Source: Paraburkholderia metrosideri
GTDB lineage: Bacteria; Pseudomonadota; Gammaproteobacteria; Burkholderiales; Burkholderiaceae
Assembly (NCBI RefSeq): GCF_904848625.1
Contig: NZ_CAJHCP010000004.1
Location: 62,001 to 126,000, forward strand
Direction of reading: 5' to 3'
DNA: 64,000 bases
Position numbers and translations under genes: made by a program. This document shows, piece by piece, positions 8,251 to 17,907 of the stretch (the first letter of the stretch is position 1; each line of letters starts with the position of its first letter). Below the pieces are notes generated by a model. That model was not told the DNA's origin and did no database searches. It saw only the letters and a program-made list of their open reading frames with translations.

Positions 8251-10542
8251 ATGCATCCGTTCAATCAGCTATCCGATCCGTCCGTTTCATCCGTTACGCC
8301 CGACGCTTCCGCCTGCGCTACGCCGTACGCATTTCCGCCGGTCACAGCGCTCGCTCACGCAGCCGCCGACTATGCGACCGACGCGTGGCAACGCGCGGTG
8401 CTGTTCGCCGACGTAATGCGCGAGCGCGGCAATCAATACGACGCGCATCTGCACGAACGCACACCGAATGTGCTCGACTTCAGCGCCGAATTGGTCGTGG
8501 ACGGACGCACGTTGCCGCGCCCGGTCAACTACGGACTCGTGCGCATCATCGCGCCAGCCGATCTGCAACCCGATCACGATCCGGCCGAACGACACGATCC
8601 GGGCCGCCTGCGGCCATTTGTCGTGTTCGATCCGCGCGCCGGGCACGGCCCCGGCATAGGCGGCTTCAAGCGCGACAGCGAAATCGGCGCCGCGTTACGA
8701 GCGGGACATCCGTGCTATTTCGTCGGATTTCTTCCTAACCCGGTCCCCGGACAAACAGTCGAAGACGTGATGCGCGCCGAAGCCGCGTTTCTGGAGAAAG
8801 TCATCGAACTGCATCCGGATAGCCCCGGCAAACCTGCCGTGATCGGCAATTGCCAGGCGGGCTGGCAAATATTGATGACCGCTGCAATGCGCCCCGACCT
8901 GTTCGGACCGATCATCGTCGCCGGTGCGCCGGTTTCGTACTGGGCCGGGTGGCGCGGCAAGAATCCGATGCGCTATTCCGGCGGTATGCTCGGCGGCTCG
9001 TGGCTCACCGCACTCACCGGCGATCTCGGCGATGGCCGCTTCGACGGCGCGTGGCTCGTGCAGAACTTCGAAAATCTCAATCCGGCCAATACGCTCTGGC
9101 AAAAAAACTACAACCTGTACGCCGCAATCGACACCGAAGCGCCCCGCTATCTAGGCTTCGAAAAGTACTGGGGCGGTCACGTGTTCCTGAACGCGGTGGA
9201 AATGCAATATATCGTCGACAACCTGTTTGTCGGCAACCGGCTGTCGAGCGGCAATATCGTGCTGTCGGATGGCGTGCGCCTCGACCTGCGCAACATCCGT
9301 TCGCCGATTGTGGTGTTCTGCTCGTACGGCGACAACATCACGCCGCCTCCGCAGGCACTGGGCTGGATTACCGACCTGTATCGCGACGACGCCGAACTGG
9401 TCGGCCACAAGCAGACCATCGTCTATGCGACGCACGACAACATCGGCCATCTCGGCATCTTCGTGTCGAGCAGCACAGGGCGCAAGGAGCATCGCGAATT
9501 CGTCAGCAATATCGATCTGATCGATCTGTTGCCGTCCGGTTTGTATGAAGCGCATATGGGCGCGAAAACCGATGCGACGCCGCATGCGGAACTGGTCGAA
9601 GGCGATCACGTGCTGTCGATTTCGCCGCGCAGCATCGACGACGTGCGCGCGATCGTGCAACCGGATGTACAAAGCGATCGCCGCTTCGCCACGGCGGCTT
9701 ATGTGTCGAATCTGAATCTGGGTTTGTATCGCAGCTTCGTCCAGCCGTGGGTACGTCTCGGTGCAACGCCGTGGGGCGTGGACCTCGCGAGCCGGCTACA
9801 TCCGCTGCGGGTGCCATATGAGTCGTGGTCGGATCGTCATCCGCTGGCGTCGAGCGTTGCTCAAGCGGCCGAACGCGTCAAAGAAACGCGCAAACCCGCT
9901 GCAGTCGATAACCCGTTCTGGCAAATGCAGAATGCCATGTCGAATGCGATCGTGACATCGCTGAATATTTATCGCGACGCGCGCGATGCAGCGGTCGAAC
10001 AGCTTTTCGAAACGGTCTACGGGATGCCGTGGTTACAGGCGCTTGCCGGACTCGCTCCGCCACACGACGCCGCCCCTGCGCAGCCCGATGACGCCAATGC
10101 GCGTCACGTGCCAGTAGCCGCCGAACAGCATCGGCTGCGTGAGAGCATGACCCAAGGGGGACTGGTCGAAGCAAGCATCCGCGCGCTGCTGTTTGTGCGC
10201 AGACTGCATGGCGAAGCCGACGAACGCCGCTTCAATCTGGCCCGGGCGATGCTCGGCACGCTGTCCGATCGCGGCATTCTTTCGTTCAAGCAGGTCATTC
10301 GCGATCAGGCCGAGTTGCTGCGCCTCGATGCTGACGCGGCGATCGGCGCGCTGCCTGGCATGCTCGCAGGCGTGCCGCCCGCCGAGGTCCATCAGGCCGC
10401 GCGTCACATCGACACAATCAGCACCACGCTGCCGCTCGATGAAAACGAGCGCGCCGATCTTGCGCGCGTATTGACTATTTTTGAATCTGCATCAAAGACA
10501 AAAGCGGCGCGACGTGCGACCGTACGTCAGAAAGTCGAGTGA
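8251..10542 (+). CDS. DUF3141 protein, PHA-synthase-like alpha/beta hydrolase
   Basis: 763 residues. The N-terminal half holds an alpha/beta-hydrolase core: nucleophile elbow VIGNCQAGWQ with cysteine C201 in place of serine, an acid candidate D361 in CSYGDNITPP, and a His in THDNIGHLGIF (H400). The G-x-C-x-G elbow is the signature of polyhydroxyalkanoate synthases (PhaC). The second half (about 480-763) is helical and unique to the DUF3141 family. It is first in an apparent operon with Pta/Ptb, acetate kinase and FabI homologues. That suggests handling of hydroxyacyl- or acyl-CoA linked to storage polymer turnover. The exact reaction is unknown. Confidence 0.88.
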   Translation: MHPFNQLSDPSVSSVTPDASACATPYAFPPVTALAHAAADYATDAWQRAVLFADVMRERGNQYDAHLHERTPNVLDFSAELVVDGRTLPRPVNYGLVRIIAPADLQPDHDPAERHDPGRLRPFVVFDPRAGHGPGIGGFKRDSEIGAALRAGHPCYFVGFLPNPVPGQTVEDVMRAEAAFLEKVIELHPDSPGKPAVIGNCQAGWQILMTAAMRPDLFGPIIVAGAPVSYWAGWRGKNPMRYSGGMLGGSWLTALTGDLGDGRFDGAWLVQNFENLNPANTLWQKNYNLYAAIDTEAPRYLGFEKYWGGHVFLNAVEMQYIVDNLFVGNRLSSGNIVLSDGVRLDLRNIRSPIVVFCSYGDNITPPPQALGWITDLYRDDAELVGHKQTIVYATHDNIGHLGIFVSSSTGRKEHREFVSNIDLIDLLPSGLYEAHMGAKTDATPHAELVEGDHVLSISPRSIDDVRAIVQPDVQSDRRFATAAYVSNLNLGLYRSFVQPWVRLGATPWGVDLASRLHPLRVPYESWSDRHPLASSVAQAAERVKETRKPAAVDNPFWQMQNAMSNAIVTSLNIYRDARDAAVEQLFETVYGMPWLQALAGLAPPHDAAPAQPDDANARHVPVAAEQHRLRESMTQGGLVEASIRALLFVRRLHGEADERRFNLARAMLGTLSDRGILSFKQVIRDQAELLRLDADAAIGALPGMLAGVPPAEVHQAARHIDTISTTLPLDENERADLARVLTIFESASKTKAARRATVRQKVE

Positions 10543-10568
10543 TCACTCGCCCATCCCGGACCTAAGAC

Positions 10569-11510
10569 ATGGAACATAAACGCGAAAAGTACGAGCGGCT
10601 AATCGCTTTTGCCAGGACGCTGCCGCCGCTGCCGACCGCGGTCGCGCATCCGTGCGATCACGATTCGCTGTCTTCGGTGATCGAGGCTGCGAACCTTCAT
10701 CTGATTGCGCCGATCCTGGTAGGACCCCGCGTGAAGATCGAAGCAGCCGCCCGCGAAGCTAATCTCGATCTGGGCGATCTGCCCATCGTCGACGTGCCGC
10801 ACAGTCACGCGGCAGCGGAAATGGCGGTGCAACTGGTGCATGAGGGCAAAGCGGAAGCGCTGATGAAAGGCTCGCTGCACACGGACGAACTGATGGCCGC
10901 CGTGGTCGCGCGCGCCACGGGCCTGCGCACCGAGCGGCGCGTCAGTCATTGTTTCGTGATGGATGTGCCCGAGCATGACGATCCGCTGATCATCACCGAT
11001 GCCGCCGTGAACATCTCGCCGACGCTCGACGAAAAGCGCGACATCGTGCAAAACGCGATCGACCTCGCGTACGCATTGCGCTTTCCTGCTGCGCGGGTCG
11101 CGATTCTGTCGGCGATGGAAACCGTCAACTCAAAAGTGCCGTCGACGCTGGACGCCGCTGCACTGTGCAAGATGGCCGATCGCCAGCAGATCACCGGCGG
11201 CATTCTCGATGGCCCGCTCGCGCTCGATAACGCGATCAGCGAGGAAGCCGCGAGAATCAAGGGCATTCGCTCGCCGGTAGCCGGGCGTGCCAACGTGCTC
11301 GTCGTCCCGGATCTCGAAGCCGGCAACCTGCTCGCCAAGAGCCTGTCGTTTCTGGCCGGTGCGGATGCCGCCGGCATCGTTCTGGGTGCAAAGGTGCCGA
11401 TCATTCTCACCAGCCGCGCAGATTCGGTGATGACGCGGCTCGCGTCGTGTGCGGTCGCTTCGCTCGTCGCGCTCGCGCGGCGCGAGAAACTGTCTTCCGC
11501 CATCGTCTGA
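10569..11510 (+). CDS. Phosphate acetyl/butyryltransferase
   Basis: 313 residues covering just the PTA/PTB catalytic domain (KAEALMKGSLHTDELMAAVV, then DAAVNISPTLDEKRDIVQNA and GRANVLVVPDLEAGNLLAKS). It converts acyl-CoA plus phosphate to acyl-phosphate plus CoA. Related proteins often carry an extra N-terminal MaoC hydratase domain; this one does not. It starts 26 bases after the DUF3141 gene and is followed after 13 bases by acetate kinase, the classical pair that makes ATP from acyl-CoA. Chain-length preference (acetyl or butyryl) cannot be told by eye. Confidence 0.92.
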   Translation: MEHKREKYERLIAFARTLPPLPTAVAHPCDHDSLSSVIEAANLHLIAPILVGPRVKIEAAAREANLDLGDLPIVDVPHSHAAAEMAVQLVHEGKAEALMKGSLHTDELMAAVVARATGLRTERRVSHCFVMDVPEHDDPLIITDAAVNISPTLDEKRDIVQNAIDLAYALRFPAARVAILSAMETVNSKVPSTLDAAALCKMADRQQITGGILDGPLALDNAISEEAARIKGIRSPVAGRANVLVVPDLEAGNLLAKSLSFLAGADAAGIVLGAKVPIILTSRADSVMTRLASCAVASLVALARREKLSSAIV

Positions 11511-11523
11511 AAGGGGCGCTCGC

Positions 11524-12702
11524 ATGGACGTCATTCTGGTGATCAATGCGGGTTCGTCCAGCATCAAGTTCCACGCGTTCGCGACGAGCGGCGGCAAGCT
11601 CGAACCCATCGCCGGCGGCAAGCTCGAGGAAATCTATAGCAATCCGCGCTTTCAGGTGAAGCGGCAAAACGGCGAGATCATCGACGAAAAGCACTGGCCG
11701 GAAGGTGAACGTCTCGGCCATGACAACGCGATAGCGTTCCTGCTCGAATGGTTACGCGGACAAGCAGGCGACGCGACTTTGCTCGCCGTCGGCCATCGCG
11801 TCGTGCACGGCGGCGAGCGCTATTCAGAACCGGTACGGGTTGACGACGAAGTGCTCGCGGCGCTCGAATCGCTCGTGCCGCTCGCACCGCTTCATCAACC
11901 GCACAACCTCGCGGCGATCCGCTCGATCCGCGCGCGCAACCCGCAACTGCCGCAGATCGCCTGTTTCGATACGGCGTTCCATCACACGCAGCCTGCGCTG
12001 GCCACCCGTTTCGCGTTACCGCCTGACATCACGCAACGTGGCGTGCGGCGCTATGGGTTTCATGGTCTGTCGTATGAGTACATTGCGAGCGTTTTGCCGC
12101 AATACGACGAGCGTGCCGCATACGGTAAAACCGTCGTGCTGCATCTCGGCAACGGCGCGAGCATGACGGCACTGAATCACAGCAGGAGTGTCGCCAGCAC
12201 GATGGGCTTCACCGCCGTCGAAGGACTCGTGATGGGCACGCGCTCGGGCAGCCTCGATCCAGGCGTCGTGCTATGGATGATGGAAGAGGCCCACATGGAT
12301 GCGCGCGCCATCGAAGCGATGTTGTACAGGCGCTCCGGCCTGCTAGGCGTCTCCGGCGTATCGAGCGACATGCGCACGCTGCTCGCGAGCGATGTGCCCG
12401 CCGCCGCCGAAGCCGTGGATCTGTTCTGCTACCGCATCTCGCGCGAACTCGGCTCGCTCGCCGCCGCACTGGGTGGTCTCGATGCCATCGTCTTCACCGC
12501 AGGCATCGGCGAATATGCAGCGCCGGTGCGGGAACGTGTCTGCCGCGCCGCCGCGTGGCTCGGTGTTTCGCTGGACCCACAAGCGAACGCGAAGCATGGG
12601 CCGCTGATCAGCGACCCGCAAAGCGCCGTCGGTGTCTGGGTCATTCCGACCAATGAAGAACTGATGATTGCGCGACACGCGTTGCACCGTCTGGAGGAGT
12701 AA
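11524..12702 (+). CDS. ackA: Acetate/propionate kinase
   Basis: 392 residues, the family's usual length. Motifs seen are VINAGSSSIKFHAF at the N-terminus, GHRVVHGGERY, the phosphate-binding HLGNGASMTAL and, near the end, VFTAGIGEYAAPVRERVC. It transfers phosphate between acyl-phosphate and ADP. The ATG at 11524 is chosen because it begins the conserved first strand and follows an AAGGGG sequence. The gene sits between the phosphotransacetylase and fabI homologues in one transcript-like array. Confidence 0.95.
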   Translation: MDVILVINAGSSSIKFHAFATSGGKLEPIAGGKLEEIYSNPRFQVKRQNGEIIDEKHWPEGERLGHDNAIAFLLEWLRGQAGDATLLAVGHRVVHGGERYSEPVRVDDEVLAALESLVPLAPLHQPHNLAAIRSIRARNPQLPQIACFDTAFHHTQPALATRFALPPDITQRGVRRYGFHGLSYEYIASVLPQYDERAAYGKTVVLHLGNGASMTALNHSRSVASTMGFTAVEGLVMGTRSGSLDPGVVLWMMEEAHMDARAIEAMLYRRSGLLGVSGVSSDMRTLLASDVPAAAEAVDLFCYRISRELGSLAAALGGLDAIVFTAGIGEYAAPVRERVCRAAAWLGVSLDPQANAKHGPLISDPQSAVGVWVIPTNEELMIARHALHRLEE

Positions 12703-12704
12703 GC

Positions 12705-13487
12705 ATGGACACACTCTCGGCACAGCCGTTCGCGGGACGCAAGGTTCTGATCGTCGGCATCGCGAACGAGTACTCGATTGCTTATGGATGTGCAAAAGCG
12801 TTCCGCGAACTAGGCGCGGATCTCGCGATCACTTATCTGAACGACAAGGCGAAGCGCTTCGTAGAACCGCTCGCGCAGGAATTGGGCGCGTCGATCTTTC
12901 TGCCGCTGGATGTATCGAAATCCGGCGAACTGGAGGACGTGTTCGACACGATTCGTGCGACGTGGGGAAGGCTCGACGTCGCGATCCATTCGATCGCTTT
13001 CGCGCCAAAAGAAGATCTGCAAGGCGGTCTGCTGAATAGTTCGGCGCAAGGGTTTGCGCAGGCCATGGACATTTCGTGTCACTCGTTCATCCGCATGGCA
13101 CGCCTCGCGGCCCCCTTGATGGACGAAGGCGGCTCGCTGTTTGCAATGAGCTACCTGGGTGCGACTCGCGTCGTGCCGAATTACGACCTGATGGGTCCGG
13201 TGAAGGCCGCGCTCGAAGCTTCATGCCGCTATCTCGCGCACGAACTCGGGCCGAAGCGCATTCGGGTGCACCCTATCTCGCCGGGCCCGCTGAAAACGCG
13301 GGCGGCATCGGGACTGAAAGATTTCGATCTGCTGCTGACCGAAGCGGCCGCGCTCGCTCCGATCGGCGAACTGGTCGACATCATGGATGTCGGCTACACC
13401 TGTGCGTTTCTGGCGACACCCTACGCGCGACGGATGACCGGCAACACGATCTTCGTCGACGGTGGCGTCAGCATCATGAATGGCTAA
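12705..13487 (+). CDS. fabI: Enoyl-[acyl-carrier-protein] reductase (NADH), FabI type
   Basis: 260 residues. The FabI signature is present: GIANEYSIAYGCA cofactor loop, HSIAFAPKEDL, and the catalytic pair Y150/Y160 with K167 in MSYLGATRVVPNYDLMGPVK. It reduces the trans-2 double bond of enoyl-ACP or possibly enoyl-CoA. The start lies 2 bases after the acetate kinase stop, with GGAGGAG inside the end of that gene. As a second copy in a catabolic-looking operon it may act on CoA esters rather than in housekeeping fatty-acid synthesis; that is inference. Confidence 0.92.
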   Translation: MDTLSAQPFAGRKVLIVGIANEYSIAYGCAKAFRELGADLAITYLNDKAKRFVEPLAQELGASIFLPLDVSKSGELEDVFDTIRATWGRLDVAIHSIAFAPKEDLQGGLLNSSAQGFAQAMDISCHSFIRMARLAAPLMDEGGSLFAMSYLGATRVVPNYDLMGPVKAALEASCRYLAHELGPKRIRVHPISPGPLKTRAASGLKDFDLLLTEAAALAPIGELVDIMDVGYTCAFLATPYARRMTGNTIFVDGGVSIMNG

Positions 13488-13512
13488 TGCCACCCCTTTT
13501 GCGAGCCTCTTC

Positions 13513-13812
13513 ATGAAGTTGCTGGTTAGCGGACTGCCCCACGACGCCACGGCCGATCAATTGCGTGAGCTGATATTCCGCTATTCGCACGCTGCCTGTC
13601 ACGACATTCAGTTGATTGGCGAAAGCGACGAACATCCCGCCGCTCTCGTCGACATTGAAAGTGCTACATGGATGGCGTTGAATAACATCCGCCAGCGTCT
13701 GCACGGCATGTACTGGCATCGCTGCCGCCTCGACGTGCAGATTCTGTCGTTCTGGGACGTGAGCAATGCAGCCGAAGCGAGGCGAGTGTCCCGAACGGCG
13801 TTGCCGGGTTAG
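13513..13812 (+). CDS. Small RRM-like (RNP-type) RNA-binding protein
   Basis: 99 residues from the ATG at 13513; an ATG at 13480 overlapping the fabI stop would add 11 residues. The pattern KLLVSGLPHDATADQLRELI, then HPAALVDIESATWMALNNIR, fits the beta-alpha-beta halves of an RNA-recognition motif: LLVSGLP as a weak RNP2, with the aromatic RNP1 largely missing (AALVDIES). It is last in the DUF3141-pta-ackA-fabI array. Its TAG overlaps the convergent aldehyde dehydrogenase stop by 2 bases. RNA binding is suggested, not shown. Confidence 0.65.
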   Translation: MKLLVSGLPHDATADQLRELIFRYSHAACHDIQLIGESDEHPAALVDIESATWMALNNIRQRLHGMYWHRCRLDVQILSFWDVSNAAEARRVSRTALPG

Positions 13813-15227
13813 GCGCTGATCATCGCCTTCGGCTCGAGAAACGCCTCCAGGCCATACGCGCCATACTCGCGACCTATGCCTGACTGCTTGAAACCGCCAA
13901 ACGGCGCCGCCGGCTCATGCGCGAGCGTGTTGACGAGAACCCGGCCGGCTTCGATCTGCGACGCCACTTCGCGCGCATGCTGTGCATCGGCAGAGAATAC
14001 GTAGGCCTGCAAGCCATAGTCGGTGTCGTTGGCAATCGCAATCGCTTCTTCGACATCGCGGTACGTGATAATCGACAGCACAGGGCCGAAGATTTCTTCG
14101 CGGGCGATGGTCATGTCATTCGTGACGTCGCTAAAAACGGTCGGACGCACGAACCAGCCTGCGTCGATACCCTCGGGCCGCCCTTCACCACCTGCGATCA
14201 GACGCGCACCGCCGTCGATGCCAATGCGGATATAACGCTGCACGCGCTCCCATTGCTTCTGACTGACCATCGGGCCGATGCTCGTTTGCGGATCGCGCGG
14301 ATCGCCAGAACGCGTACGCGCCACTTCTTCCCGAATGCGCAGTTCGAATTCCGCGAGCCGGCTTTGGGGAACCAGAATGCGTGTGCCCGCAATGCAGGCC
14401 TGGCCGCTGTTCATGAAGCCGGCCTGGACGACGAGCGGAATCACCTCGTCAAAACTCGCGTCGTCCAGCACGATAACGGGAGATTTACCGCCCAGTTCGA
14501 GGGTCACGCGCTTCAAGGTGCTGGCCGCGGTACGCAGAATCGTCTTGCCGACCGCCGTCGAACCGGTGAACGACAGCTTCGCGACGTCGCGATGCGAACT
14601 GATCTCGGCCCCCACCGTGTCGCCGCGCCCGGTGACGATATTGAATACACCCGGCGGCAAGCCAGCTTCGTGCAACGCCTCGGTCACCACACGGGTCTGG
14701 ATCGCGCTCATCTCGCTTGGCTTGAGCACGGCGGTGCAACCCGCCGCTAATGCGGCAGCCAGTTTGCCGCAGATAAAGCCCGCGTCGCTATTCCACGGTG
14801 TAATCAGTCCGGCCACGCCGAGTGCTTGCATCACCACGTCGGCCGTGCCCGCGCGACGCGTGAATTCGTAACCTTCCAGCACCTTCGCCGCTTCGAGCAA
14901 CACGCTGCTCGCATGCCGGGCCATCCATCGGCCGCGCGATACCGGCGCGCCATATTCTTCGGTGATTGCTTCGTATAACTCGTCCTCTTTCGCGACGACG
15001 GCCGCGTGCATCCGCTTCAGTATCTCGATACGCTCGTGCTTGCTGGTACGCGAAAACGCCGGAAACGCGCGCTTCGCGGCAGCGATTGCGTCGCGTGCGT
15101 CCTGCGCGTCGGCGAGAAGCACGCGGCCAATCACCTTCTCGGTTGCCGGATTGAACAGGTCGAAAAATTCGTCGCCGTGCGGTTTGACGAATGCACCGTC
15201 GATATAAATTCTGTCGATGATCTGCAT
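13809..15227 (-). CDS. NAD(P)-dependent aldehyde dehydrogenase
   Basis: 472 residues from the ATG at 15227, preceded by CAGGAG. The oxyanion Asn in LITPWNSDAG, the general base Glu in VTLELGGKSPVIVLDD and the nucleophile Cys in MNSGQACIAGTRI are all present, as is EEIFGPVLSIITY near the C-terminus. The protein oxidises an unidentified aldehyde to the acid. It is divergent from a LysR gene (start 15330) across about 100 bases, which is presumably its regulator. Confidence 0.93.
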   Translation of the reverse strand: MQIIDRIYIDGAFVKPHGDEFFDLFNPATEKVIGRVLLADAQDARDAIAAAKRAFPAFSRTSKHERIEILKRMHAAVVAKEDELYEAITEEYGAPVSRGRWMARHASSVLLEAAKVLEGYEFTRRAGTADVVMQALGVAGLITPWNSDAGFICGKLAAALAAGCTAVLKPSEMSAIQTRVVTEALHEAGLPPGVFNIVTGRGDTVGAEISSHRDVAKLSFTGSTAVGKTILRTAASTLKRVTLELGGKSPVIVLDDASFDEVIPLVVQAGFMNSGQACIAGTRILVPQSRLAEFELRIREEVARTRSGDPRDPQTSIGPMVSQKQWERVQRYIRIGIDGGARLIAGGEGRPEGIDAGWFVRPTVFSDVTNDMTIAREEIFGPVLSIITYRDVEEAIAIANDTDYGLQAYVFSADAQHAREVASQIEAGRVLVNTLAHEPAAPFGGFKQSGIGREYGAYGLEAFLEPKAMISA

Positions 15228-15329
15228 GAATGCTCCTGGAAAACGTTCTGGATGCCACCCACAATAGGCCTCATACATTGCGTTGACTAGCCGTACAATC
15301 TGGCATGTAACGTTGAACAATTCAGGACA

Positions 15330-16262
15330 ATGAAAACGTCAGGTCTGGGTGAACTGGAAGCGGTGCTGGCCGTCGCGCGGCATCGCAACTTTCGTGCAGC
15401 AGCGACCGAACTCGGGATGTCCACGTCCGCGCTCAGTCACGCGGTCGCGGCGCTGGAATCGCGCATCGGCGTGCGGCTCTTCAATCGCACGACGCGCAGC
15501 GTGTCATTGTCGGAAGCCGGCGCGCAGTTTGTCGACAGCATTGCGCCCGCGCTCTCCACCATCCGGGGAGCGATCGAGACAGCGGGCAGCTTTCGCGACA
15601 CGGTGTCGGGCATGCTGCGCATCAACACCTCGGCGGGCGCGGCAAAGCAGGTCATGGCGCTTTTTATCGACTACATCAAACGGTATCCGGAGATGAAGCT
15701 CGACATCGTGACTGAGGGCAAGCTGATCGATATCGTCGCCGACGGCTTCGATGCAGGCATCCGTCTCGCCGGTACGGTGCCTCAGGACATGATTGCAATA
15801 CCGTTCGGCGATACGCAGCGTTTCGCGGTAGTCGGCAGCCCGGCTTATTTTGCGCGGCACAAGCCGCCGCGCACGCCTGGGGATCTTCACGCGCATCCAT
15901 GCATCCGGATGCGGATGCCGAGTGGTTCGATCTATCAGTGGGAATTCGAGCGGCACGGCGAAGCGGTGCGTATCGACGTCAAGGGTCCGCTAATGCTCGA
16001 CGAGCCCGGGCTCATGCTGCAAGCGGCGCGCGAAGGTCTTGGCCTCGCCTACATGAGCGAATGGAACGTCGCGGCAGACTTGCAGGACGGTACGCTGATA
16101 CGCGTGCTCGACGCATGGACGCCGCCGCTCGATGGTCTCTGTCTGTATTATCCCGGCCGCCGTCACATGCCGGCCGGATTGCGCGCACTGATCGACCTGA
16201 TCCGCGAACATGCCGATGCACGGCGGCCGCAGCGTCGGCGTGCCCCCCGCCGTGCACAATAA
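15330..16262 (+). CDS. LysR-family transcriptional regulator
   Basis: 310 residues. An N-terminal winged HTH (LEAVLAVARHRNFRAAATEL, MSTSALSHAVAALESRIGVR) is followed by a substrate-binding domain of the AaeR/DsdC-like group (SVSLSEAGAQFVDSI, IDIVADGFDAGIRLAG). The C-terminal tail is Arg-rich. It is transcribed divergently from the aldehyde dehydrogenase and probably controls it. Its effector is unknown. Confidence 0.93.
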   Translation: MKTSGLGELEAVLAVARHRNFRAAATELGMSTSALSHAVAALESRIGVRLFNRTTRSVSLSEAGAQFVDSIAPALSTIRGAIETAGSFRDTVSGMLRINTSAGAAKQVMALFIDYIKRYPEMKLDIVTEGKLIDIVADGFDAGIRLAGTVPQDMIAIPFGDTQRFAVVGSPAYFARHKPPRTPGDLHAHPCIRMRMPSGSIYQWEFERHGEAVRIDVKGPLMLDEPGLMLQAAREGLGLAYMSEWNVAADLQDGTLIRVLDAWTPPLDGLCLYYPGRRHMPAGLRALIDLIREHADARRPQRRRAPRRAQ

Positions 16263-16291
16263 AAGTCGAAGCTGGTAGCGATTGCGGACCG

Positions 16292-16591
16292 TCAGCCCAT
16301 CAAATGACGCAATACACCGGTTGTCACGACGCCGATGATGACCGTAGGCAGCAGGGAAAGCCGCGTGGCAGCGACTAACGTCACGCCAAGCGCAAGCAGG
16401 TCCGCAGGGTTGCGCGACACGAATGCAGGCGCGATCACTGAAATCAGTACGCAACCCGGGACGTTTTCCATCACAGCACGCATCCGCGGGCTCAGCGTGC
16501 GGTCGCGCAGCGCCACATAGCCGAGAATTCGCGTCGCATAAGTGGACGCGGCCATCAACAGGATAGTGGCCAGAGTCTGGATATCAGGCAT
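16292..16591 (-). CDS. azlD: AzlD-type branched-chain amino acid exporter small subunit
   Basis: 99 residues, three or four membrane helices, with the AzlD family features ATRILGYVALRDRTLSPRMR and FVSRNPADLLALGVTLVAA. It pairs with AzlC to form a branched-chain amino acid (or analogue) exporter in the inner membrane. The ATG at 16591 overlaps the azlC end by 8 bases, so the pair is translationally coupled. Confidence 0.9.
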   Translation of the reverse strand: MPDIQTLATILLMAASTYATRILGYVALRDRTLSPRMRAVMENVPGCVLISVIAPAFVSRNPADLLALGVTLVAATRLSLLPTVIIGVVTTGVLRHLMG

Positions 16592-17315
16592 CGAGTTTCT
16601 CCAGCGCGACGGCGGCGATGAGGCCCGCGCACGTACCCGCGGCAACATACCAGGCACCGGGCACCAGCAGATACGTGAGGGCCGCCGCGACCAGACTGAC
16701 GAACCACGGGCGGCACGCCTTCGCGCCTTTCCACATGCCCTTTAGAAGCACGAGGAAGACGGCGGTAAAGGCCATATCGAAACCATATCGTTCGATGTCG
16801 CCCAATATCGGTCCAAGTATCGCGCCGAGCGCAGTGAACGCGACCCACGTCATCCACAGATTGATGGCGACGCCCAGGTAATACCCGAGGCTGATCTGCT
16901 CGACGTTGCGCGCATTGGCATCCGCCAGCGCGAGAGCCCAGCTTTCGTCGCACATCAGAAACAGCGCGGCGAGAGCCCTTGGCAACGGCACCTGACGCAT
17001 GCGTGGCGCGAATGCGGCGCTCATCAGAATGTGGCGCGCATTCACGAGAAGCGACATGGCGACGATCAGCGCAATGTGCGGTAGCGAGGTCCACAGATGG
17101 ACTGCCGTAAACTCCGAGCCGCCGGCGAAGTTCAGGCCGGTCATGAGCGGCACTTCAAACGCGCTGAGGCCCTTTTGCGCAGCTTGCGCGCCAAGCACCA
17201 GCGCAAACGGAACGAAACCCAGCATGACCGGCAGCGCGGCCCGCATGCCCCGCGCGACTTCTGCGCCGCGCGACGGCTTCTGGGCCGCCATGCTCGGCGT
17301 ATACAAACTACTCAT
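16584..17315 (-). CDS. azlC: AzlC-type branched-chain amino acid exporter large subunit
   Basis: 243 residues from the ATG at 17315, preceded by AGAGGA at good spacing. The hallmark segments are MLGFVPFALVLGAQAAQKGL, MTGLNFAGGSEFTAVHLW and LLVNARHILMSAAFAPRM, within about six or seven membrane helices. With AzlD it exports branched-chain amino acids. The gene is first of the pair; no regulator lies adjacent, and the 592-base gap upstream presumably holds the promoter. Confidence 0.92.
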   Translation of the reverse strand: MSSLYTPSMAAQKPSRGAEVARGMRAALPVMLGFVPFALVLGAQAAQKGLSAFEVPLMTGLNFAGGSEFTAVHLWTSLPHIALIVAMSLLVNARHILMSAAFAPRMRQVPLPRALAALFLMCDESWALALADANARNVEQISLGYYLGVAINLWMTWVAFTALGAILGPILGDIERYGFDMAFTAVFLVLLKGMWKGAKACRPWFVSLVAAALTYLLVPGAWYVAAGTCAGLIAAVALEKLDA

Positions 17316-17907
17316 GACACACATCCTCTTACGTAAAGCATTTGCTGCACAAACAGATTCAGATCCACTTGCATTAGCCGGCCTGACGGCTCTTGCTAAC
17401 CAGCAAAGGTGGCAGCGCCGCGAACCATGCGAACGCGGCACCATTGATCAAAATTTGCGGGAAAATTGGCAGGGCCGTCTCAGCGAGTACGCGAATCGCT
17501 CCGTGCGGTGGAGCCTGAGCCGGCAAAACCGCATAGGCTAGCCCAACCCCGCGCGACGGACTTGTACATTCTTGCGCTTATTCGTGCGCCTTTCTGCTTT
17601 CTTTCTAATTGCTTTCGGACGTCGTCCGTTATCCGCCGCGAATCAGTGCGAATCGCGGCCACGCGCAGCGGTCAGCTTGAGCGCGTCTAGCGTGTCTTCA
17701 TGCACCATCGGGCTCATCCCGAACGATCACATCACGCGCCTACGTTCGCCACTCACTCCCGAACGGCCCCCCAATTCACGCGATCACAGCGTCCGTCCAC
17801 GACGGCGCACGTTTTTTGCTTGACCGTAACCCCTAACGGGAGCGAGACACACAAGACCGGGCCGCAACAGGGCCACCGCTCCCCTGGTCGGCCATCGAGG
17901 AATAACC
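17316..17907. other. Intergenic region between azlC and GDSL esterase gene
   Basis: 592 bases between divergent genes. I see no coding region with normal codon use and a ribosome-binding site; candidate frames are short, Arg/Ser-rich and lack initiation signals. GAGGAATAACC just before 17908 is the esterase ribosome-binding site. Confidence 0.45.
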
